Part shown: piece by piece, positions 58,974 through 64,000 of the stretch | Numbering within the stretch: position 1 is the stretch's first letter | Layout of the letters: every line of letters begins with the position of its first letter | From: JANQIO01 sp965601975 | GTDB taxonomy: Bacteria; Pseudomonadota; Gammaproteobacteria; Pseudomonadales; Halieaceae | Assembly (NCBI GenBank): GCA_965601975.1 | Contig: OZ271856.1 | Coordinates: forward strand, 4,030,001 to 4,094,000 | Length of the DNA: 64,000 nt | Reading direction: 5' to 3' | Notes under the pieces: generated by a model | What the model was told of the DNA's origin: nothing | Databases searched by the model: none | The model's input: only the letters and a program-made list of their open reading frames with translations | Translations under genes and position numbers: made by a program

Positions 58974-59699
58974 CTAGCGCCGGCCGAGTTTCTCCTTGAG
59001 AGCGGAGAGATGGCGTCGGCTGACCGCGGGGCGCTCTTCCACGCCCTCCAGCTCCACCGACCAGCTGTCGTCGCTGCCGCGGTGCAGGCCGCCCACGTGC
59101 GACAGGGACACCAGCGCATTGCGGTGCACGCGCAGGAAGCGACCGGCAAACTCCGCTTCCAGTTCCTTGAGGGTGTCGGAAATTAGCAGACTGCCACTGC
59201 CGTGCACCGCGCGCACGTACTTCTGCTCGGCGATAAAGCAGCGCACATCGTCCACCGCCGCCGTCTCCACGCCGCGGCGCGACTCGTTGACCAGGTGGGT
59301 GCGGGCCGTGGGCCCGTCTTCCAGGGCCGACAGCTGCAGGCGGTTGAGTTTGCCGGCGCGATCCAGGGCGTCCCGGAGCTTGTCCTCGCGCACCGGTTTC
59401 AGCAGGTAGGCCATGGCCTGGTTTTCCAGTGCCTGCAGCGCATACTGGTCATAGGCGGTGCAGAAGATCACGGCGGGGGGCTGCAGCAGATCGGTCAGCT
59501 GGTTCGCCACTTCAATGCCGTCCATGCCGGGCATGCGAATATCCAGCAACACCAGGTCGGGCTGGGTGGCCGCCACCTGCGTGAGCGCCTGGCGGCCATT
59601 GCCCGCTTCCTCGATGCTCGCGTCCGGCTGCACCTTCTGCAGCAGTCGGATCAGGCGCTCCCGGGCGAGCGGCTCGTCGTCGACGACCAGGATCTTCAC
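58974..59699 (-). CDS. algR: LytTR-type response regulator AlgR
   Basis: 241 residues from a GTG at 59699 that overlaps the algZ stop (GTGA). The receiver domain has MKILVVDDEPLARERLIRLL and the phospho-acceptor Asp in LVLLDIRMPGMDGIEVA, near residue 54. The C-terminal LytTR domain (about 140-241) has VRCFIAEQKYVRAVH and FLRVHRNALVSL. In Pseudomonas, AlgR controls alginate, twitching and virulence genes; here the targets are unknown. Confidence 0.94.
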   Translation of the reverse strand: MKILVVDDEPLARERLIRLLQKVQPDASIEEAGNGRQALTQVAATQPDLVLLDIRMPGMDGIEVANQLTDLLQPPAVIFCTAYDQYALQALENQAMAYLLKPVREDKLRDALDRAGKLNRLQLSALEDGPTARTHLVNESRRGVETAAVDDVRCFIAEQKYVRAVHGSGSLLISDTLKELEAEFAGRFLRVHRNALVSLSHVGGLHRGSDDSWSVELEGVEERPAVSRRHLSALKEKLGRR

Positions 59700-60763
59700 G
59701 CGTCCTCTACCCCACTGGGAATCATGAGCTCCACCCGGTGCAGTGCCGGGCTCGACTGGATGTCCAGCCTGGCCTCACCCCCGTACAGCGCTTCCAGCCG
59801 CTGGCGAATATTGTCCAGCGCCATGTTGTGTCCACCGCTGTTGTAGCCGCCGTCCGGGGCAATGGGGTTCGTCACTACCACCCGCAGGCCGGGGCCTACC
59901 CGTCGCGCCTCGATATCGATTTCGCCGCCCTCGGGCATCCGCGCTACACCGTGGTACACCGCGTTCTCTACCAGCGGCTGCAGCAACAGCGGCGGCATCT
60001 GGCAGGACAGTGCATCGTCGTCGATATTCCAGTTCACCTGCATGCGATCGCCCAGTCGCAGCTGCTCGATGCGCAGGTAGATGCGGCACAGGTGCAGTTC
60101 GTCGGAGAGGCTGGTCTGGTCGGAGTTTTCCACCAGGCTGGCGCGAAACAGCTCCGACAGGTCCTCGACCACGCGCTCTGCCTCATCGGGCTTCGAGCCG
60201 ATCAGGCTGGCGATGCTGTTCATGGTGTTGAACAGGAAGTGCGGGCGGATGCGGGAGCGCAGGGATTCGATACGCGCATTGAGCTCTGCCTGCTCCTGGG
60301 CCCGCAGCTGCTGCTGCAGGTAGAAATAGCGCAGCGCAATGCCGCCGAACACCGCGGCCATCAGCAGGTTTCGCAGCCGCCACCAGGCATCCGTCGAGGC
60401 GTAGCCGCTGGCACCGAGACCGATACCCGCGACGATACTGCTGACCAGCGTGACCAGCAGGATGATGGCGAAGCTCAGCATCACGCCGGTCGGCAGACTC
60501 ATGCGCGCAAGCAGGGGCCGCGCCGCGCACAGCAGGCCCGCGCACAGCATCACCACCCACTGCACGAACAATGAGGCCAGCGCCAGCCCGCCCCAGTCGA
60601 AGCTGGGCAGGTTGCTGGCGCCCAGCACGTACACCACAACCAGCAGCTCGGCGAGGATGAACATCATCAGCACCGGCCGCGTGGCGCAGAGATCCGGAAT
60701 GAAGAAGTCGTCGGCGGCCGCTGACCCTGTGCTGCCGTTGGCCTGACGGTCTGGTGTTGCCAT
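59696..60763 (-). CDS. algZ: LytS-type sensor histidine kinase AlgZ/FimS
   Basis: 355 residues from the ATG at 60763; a longer in-frame extension overlaps argH and was rejected. Four to five membrane helices occupy about 30-150 (VLMMFILAELLVVVYVLGA, VMLSFAIILLVTLVSSIV). The kinase part begins IRPHFLFNTMNSIASLI (phospho-His in PHFLFN), followed by PPLLLQPLVENAVYHG and a Gly-rich ATP site. It signals to AlgR. It diverges from argH with 105 bp between starts. Confidence 0.93.
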   Translation of the reverse strand: MATPDRQANGSTGSAAADDFFIPDLCATRPVLMMFILAELLVVVYVLGASNLPSFDWGGLALASLFVQWVVMLCAGLLCAARPLLARMSLPTGVMLSFAIILLVTLVSSIVAGIGLGASGYASTDAWWRLRNLLMAAVFGGIALRYFYLQQQLRAQEQAELNARIESLRSRIRPHFLFNTMNSIASLIGSKPDEAERVVEDLSELFRASLVENSDQTSLSDELHLCRIYLRIEQLRLGDRMQVNWNIDDDALSCQMPPLLLQPLVENAVYHGVARMPEGGEIDIEARRVGPGLRVVVTNPIAPDGGYNSGGHNMALDNIRQRLEALYGGEARLDIQSSPALHRVELMIPSGVEDA

Positions 60764-60784
60764 GAGACTGCTTGCCTGCACCCC

Positions 60785-60810
60785 TTGGATTGTTCTTATG
60801 CTGTTATACT
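60785..60810 (+). promoter_or_regulatory. Candidate extended -10 promoter for argH
   Basis: TGT followed by TATACT at 60802-60810 gives an extended -10 (TGnTATACT). A possible -35, TTGGAT at 60785-60790, is 14 bp away, shorter than the optimum, which is tolerable with an extended -10. Transcription would start near 60817, about 50 bases before the argH ATG. Confidence 0.45.
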
Positions 60811-60868
60811 TGCATCCCTTCGATAGGGCAGCAAGCCCGCTGCCTGTGCCCGGTACCAGCAGGTTTTC

Positions 60869-62266
60869 ATGACAGACAAAGACGACACCAGCAACGTGTG
60901 GGGCGGCCGCTTCAGCGAGGCCACCAACAGCTTCGTGCAGCGCTTCACCGCGTCGGAGAGCTTCGACCGTCGCATGGCCCAGGAGGACATCAAGGGCTCG
61001 CTGGCGCATGCACGTATGCTGTTCGACGCCGGGATTCTCAGTAGCGAAGACTACGAATCCATCTGCCAGGGACTGCAGGACGTGGCGGGAGAGATCGCCC
61101 GCGGCGAATTCCCCTGGTCCGTCGAACTCGAAGACGTGCACATGAACATCGAGGCCAGGCTGACCCAGCTGATCGGCGATGCCGGCAAGAAGCTGCATAC
61201 CGGCCGCTCACGCAACGACCAGGTCGCCACCGATATTCGCCTCTATCTGCGGCGTGCCATCGACAGCATCGCCCGGGAGCTGACGCGCCTGCAGCAGGGG
61301 CTGGTGGAAAAGGCGGCCGCCGAAGCCGGCACCATCATGCCGGGATTCACCCACTTGCAGAGCGCGCAGCCGGTCACCTTCGGCCACCACCTGCTGGCCT
61401 GGAACGAAATGCTGGAACGGGACTACGGCCGCCTGCTGGACTGCCGCGCGCGGCTCAACCAGTGCCCACTGGGAGCGGCCGCGCTGGCGGGCACCTCCTT
61501 CCCCATCAACCGGGAGCAGACCGCGAAAGCACTGGGCTTCGACAAGCCTACGGAAAATTCTCTGGATTCCGTGTCCGACCGCGACTTCGCCATTGAATTC
61601 GTGAGCGCGGGCGCGCTCATCATGACCCACCTGTCACGCATGTCCGAGGAGCTGGTGCTGTGGACCTCTGCCCAGTTCAACTTCGTGGAATTGCCGGACA
61701 GTTTCTGCACCGGGTCATCGATCATGCCGCAGAAGAAAAACCCTGACGTGCCCGAGCTGGTGCGCGGCAAGTCGGGCCGGGTGCACGGCCACCTGGTGTC
61801 GCTGCTGACCCTGATGAAGGGCCAGCCGCTGGCCTACAACAAGGACAACCAGGAGGACAAGGAACCGCTGTTCGATACGGTCGACACACTGATCGACTGC
61901 CTGCACGCTTTTGCCGACATGGTGCCGGCCATCGAGCCCCGTCGCGACACCATGCGCGAGGCGGCCCTGCAGGGCTACGCCACCGCCACCGACCTGGCGG
62001 ATTACCTGGTGCGACGCGGCATTACGTTCCGGGATTCCCACGAGATCGTAGGCAGCGCGGTGGCCCACGCCATCGAGCAGGGCGTCGACCTGGCCGAGCT
62101 CAGCATGGAAACCCTGCAGGGTTTCTGTGCGGATATCGGCGAAGACGTGTTCGAGGTGCTGACGCTGGAGGGCTCGGTGGCCGCCCGCGACCACTTTGGT
62201 GGCACCGCTCCGACGCAGGTTGAGGCGGCGGCCAAACGCGCGGCCGACCGGCTGTCGACACGCTGA
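60869..62266 (+). CDS. argH: Argininosuccinate lyase
   Basis: 465 residues, the standard length. It cleaves argininosuccinate to arginine and fumarate, the last step of arginine synthesis. The family signature is GSSIMPQKKNPDVPELVRGK near residue 283, with ETGRFS-like WGGRFSEATNSFVQRF at the start and HTGRSRNDQVATDIRLYLR near 112. Divergent from algZ, as in Pseudomonas. Its stop is immediately followed by the convergent DUF3187 gene. Confidence 0.97.
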   Translation: MTDKDDTSNVWGGRFSEATNSFVQRFTASESFDRRMAQEDIKGSLAHARMLFDAGILSSEDYESICQGLQDVAGEIARGEFPWSVELEDVHMNIEARLTQLIGDAGKKLHTGRSRNDQVATDIRLYLRRAIDSIARELTRLQQGLVEKAAAEAGTIMPGFTHLQSAQPVTFGHHLLAWNEMLERDYGRLLDCRARLNQCPLGAAALAGTSFPINREQTAKALGFDKPTENSLDSVSDRDFAIEFVSAGALIMTHLSRMSEELVLWTSAQFNFVELPDSFCTGSSIMPQKKNPDVPELVRGKSGRVHGHLVSLLTLMKGQPLAYNKDNQEDKEPLFDTVDTLIDCLHAFADMVPAIEPRRDTMREAALQGYATATDLADYLVRRGITFRDSHEIVGSAVAHAIEQGVDLAELSMETLQGFCADIGEDVFEVLTLEGSVAARDHFGGTAPTQVEAAAKRAADRLSTR

Positions 62267-63238
62267 TCAGTCGGGCGTTCGGTAGCGCAAACCAAACTGC
62301 AACACGAAGTCCGGCGTCGTATCGACGGCGATATCCTCACTGAAGCTGAATTCCGCCTCCCAGTCGCGCGAGAACAGCCAGCTGGCCCCCAGCGTGAGCT
62401 GGACACTGGCGTCGCCGAGCTGGGTGAGGCTGGAATCCGCCACCTCCGCATGACTGTCGACCTGGGCCTTGAGGTGGAGGGTCTGCCAGGCTCGCCATTC
62501 CATGGAGAGGCCCGCGAACCACAGGTCCTCCTCCTGTATGTCACCCAGTACCTCCGCGTCCCCCGCGTGCAGGTATCCCACCTGGCCGTGCCAGCGGAAC
62601 GGCGCTTCACTGCGCTGGTCGCCGCTGAAGTTCAGTGACAGGTAGTAGTCGTCATCGCCGCTGCCCAGCAGGTCATCCTCATCCCCAGTGCCGAACTTGG
62701 CGCCGACGCGGGCGCTGACCGCGGCGGTCTCGGAACTCCAGACCTGTTTGGTGAGCGCCACGTTGAGATCCCCCCAGCCATCCACTTCCTCGCGCAGGGC
62801 AAAGGCCGCACCGGGCCCGGCATAGCTGACATCCACCTGGTCCCGGGGTGCGTCGTCGCGATTGCCGTCCGGCAGGCTAAACAGGTCGTGCCACTTCTCG
62901 ATGAACTTGTCGAGTTCGCCGCCGTCGTGCCGCAGCCAGGGGAGTTCCGCTTCGAAATCCACGCCCCAGCCCAGGCCCACGGCCCCGCGCAGCGCAAATC
63001 GCTGGGTCTCGACGTCGAAGTTCACCGATTCGCGAGCGTTGTCGTCGACGCTGTAGTTGTTGGCGATGTTGCCGTGAATGGCGGCCTGGAACTCGCCCGC
63101 AGCCAGGGTTTCCGCTTCCCGCAGGTTCGGGATGCCGAACAGGCCCGCCAGCGGGGCGAGGTTCTTGGCATACAGGGGGTCGGCCGATGCCGGGGTGGTA
63201 AGGCCGGCCAGCAGCAGTAAACAGATCGAGCGGTGCAA
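62267..63238 (-). CDS. DUF3187-like outer-membrane protein
   Basis: 323 residues from a TTG at 63238, preceded by GGAG nine bases upstream, giving a signal peptide (HRSICLLLLAGLTTPASA). The mature chain is beta-rich with alternating hydrophobic strands and ends in an aromatic-poor GLRYRTPD. It resembles the DUF3187 family of predicted outer-membrane beta-barrels, function unknown. It abuts argH tail to tail and diverges from lptM with 93 bp between starts. Confidence 0.65.
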   Translation of the reverse strand: MHRSICLLLLAGLTTPASADPLYAKNLAPLAGLFGIPNLREAETLAAGEFQAAIHGNIANNYSVDDNARESVNFDVETQRFALRGAVGLGWGVDFEAELPWLRHDGGELDKFIEKWHDLFSLPDGNRDDAPRDQVDVSYAGPGAAFALREEVDGWGDLNVALTKQVWSSETAAVSARVGAKFGTGDEDDLLGSGDDDYYLSLNFSGDQRSEAPFRWHGQVGYLHAGDAEVLGDIQEEDLWFAGLSMEWRAWQTLHLKAQVDSHAEVADSSLTQLGDASVQLTLGASWLFSRDWEAEFSFSEDIAVDTTPDFVLQFGLRYRTPD

Positions 63239-63331
63239 TCGGGGCTCCTTGTGGTTCCTTGCCGTTGTGCGGGTCGCCTTGCCAGACGGGCCGCAGCTAT
63301 AATGCGCGCTGGTTTCCAATGGATTATCGCA

Positions 63332-63589
63332 GTGCGATCACCGCTTCGCCTAGCTCCGCCCGCAATCCTGCTGGCCATCGCACTGTCGGGTTGCGGCCAG
63401 AAGGGCGGCCTCTACATTCCGCAGAGTGCAGCCGAACCGCCGGCGCCGCCCGGCGCGGCGTCGCCCGGCGTGGAAGCGTCCGGCGTGGAAGCGCCCGGCG
63501 TGGAAGCGTCCGGCGTGGAAGCGCCCGGCGTGGAAGCGCCCGCAACGGAATCGTCCAGCGAGCCCGAACCGACCGCAGCCAGGGAATAA
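63332..63589 (+). CDS. lptM: LptM-like lipoprotein with C-terminal minisatellite
   Basis: About 85 residues from a GTG at 63332 (an in-frame ATG at 63302 is possible). The signal and lipobox are APPAILLAIALSGC, followed by the LptM-typical GQKGGLYIP. LptM promotes disulphide maturation of the LPS translocon LptD-LptE. The small protein between argH/DUF3187 and lysA is in the same place as in pseudomonads. The C-terminus is unusual: five tandem GVEAP/GVEAS repeats from a 15-bp minisatellite, then an acidic end. Confidence 0.85.
   Translation: MRSPLRLAPPAILLAIALSGCGQKGGLYIPQSAAEPPAPPGAASPGVEASGVEAPGVEASGVEAPGVEAPATESSSEPEPTAARE
63464..63538 (+). repeat. 15-bp minisatellite inside lptM
   Basis: Five tandem 15-bp copies, (C/T)CCGGCGTGGAAGCG, at 63464, 63479, 63494, 63509 and 63524. 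They alternate C, T, C, T, C at the first base, encoding GVEA followed by P or S. The period keeps the reading frame, so copy-number changes would only alter tail length. Confidence 0.92.
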
Positions 63590-63597
63590 ACCACAGA

Positions 63598-64000
63598 ATG
63601 CGTGACTTTGACTACCGCGACGGCGAGCTGCACGCCGAGGGCCTGCCTTTGACAGCCGTGGCCGAGGCTCACGGCACGCCCACCTATGTGTACTCCCGGG
63701 CCACGTTGACGCGGAACTTCCTCGCCTACCGCGACGCCCTGGACGGCTGTGACCACCTGGTCTGTTACGCGGTGAAAGCCAACTCCAACCTGGCCGTGCT
63801 CAACCTGCTGGCCGGTCTTGGCGCCGGCTTCGATATTGTCTCCGGCGGCGAACTGGAGCGGGTGGTGGCCGCCGGCGGCGACACGGCCAGGGTGGTGTTT
63901 TCCGGCGTCGCCAAGCAGGACTGGGAGATTCGCCGGGCGCTGGAGCTGGATATTCTCTGCTTCAACGTCGAGTCGGAAGCGGAGCTCGAGCAGCTGTCCG
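63598..64000 (+). CDS. lysA: Diaminopimelate decarboxylase, 3' end cut by window edge
   Basis: 134 complete codons from the ATG at 63598 to the window end, without a stop. The PLP-binding Lys lies in CYAVKANSNLAVLNLLAGLG, and the start FDYRDGELHAEGLPLTAVAE and GAGFDIVSGGELERVVAAGG are typical of LysA. It decarboxylates meso-diaminopimelate to lysine. It follows lptM by 8 bp, as in Pseudomonas, where dapF comes next. Confidence 0.95.
   Translation, partial: MRDFDYRDGELHAEGLPLTAVAEAHGTPTYVYSRATLTRNFLAYRDALDGCDHLVCYAVKANSNLAVLNLLAGLGAGFDIVSGGELERVVAAGGDTARVVFSGVAKQDWEIRRALELDILCFNVESEAELEQLS

Overview
The window is a GC-rich, densely packed piece of a gammaproteobacterial chromosome. Many genes overlap by 4 bp, and many start at GTG or TTG. 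Gene orders match those known from Pseudomonas and relatives: yrfG-hslR-hslO, trxA-rho-ubiD, dsbB-rsd beside an FKBP lipoprotein, and algZ-algR-hemC-hemD-hemX-hemY divergent from argH, then lptM-lysA. With PHA-granule proteins, a PhaD-like regulator, an LLM-class (luciferase-like, F420-type) oxidoreductase and a secreted quinohaemoprotein dehydrogenase, this points to a marine Cellvibrionales/Halieaceae-type bacterium. That placement is inference. I saw no tRNA, rRNA, CRISPR array, transposase or phage gene.

Layout. 0-10 kb: a truncated HTH/TolB-like/TPR regulator, a secreted protein of unknown function, ApbE, the yrfG-hslR-hslO heat-shock operon, and an esterase-RND adaptor-RND pump operon. 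10-13 kb: an outer-membrane protein, two phasins with mirrored lysine/alanine-rich tails, and a PhaD-type TetR regulator. 13-18 kb: a methyltransferase, a peroxiredoxin, an S41 peptidase, an SDR, a SUFU-domain protein and a small membrane protein, ending in a 350-bp block of nested repeats. 18-21 kb: a kinase, phosphatase and FHA-protein signalling operon. 21-25 kb: four translationally coupled genes (SDR, beta-propeller, SLC13 transporter, nitronate monooxygenase). 25-33.6 kb: moaA, a second nitronate monooxygenase, a MoxR/VWA pair, a PilT/PilU-type ATPase, a YgjV-like membrane protein, an LLM oxidoreductase and an APH-like phosphotransferase.

33.6-41.3 kb is housekeeping: gshA, acpH, dsbB, rsd, an FKBP lipoprotein, a ParA-like ATPase, a TIGR02444-like gene, an ABC-F protein and a GIY-YIG protein. 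41.3-48.7 kb holds a VTT-flavoprotein fusion, trxA, rho, ubiD and an AsmA/TIGR03545-like gene. 48.7-54.8 kb looks like an accessory insert in an otherwise conserved neighbourhood: an FG-GAP lipoprotein, a quinohaemoprotein dehydrogenase, and an operon of a Ycf46-like AAA ATPase, a zinc-ribbon protein and a small basic protein. 55-64 kb is the conserved hem/alg/argH/lptM/lysA region; lysA runs off the right edge.

The best candidates for something undescribed are the Ycf46-like AAA/zinc-ribbon/small-protein operon, the kinase/phosphatase/FHA module next to the repeat block, the mirrored phasin pair, and the four-gene overlapping operon. No complete, clearly novel system can be proven from sequence alone.
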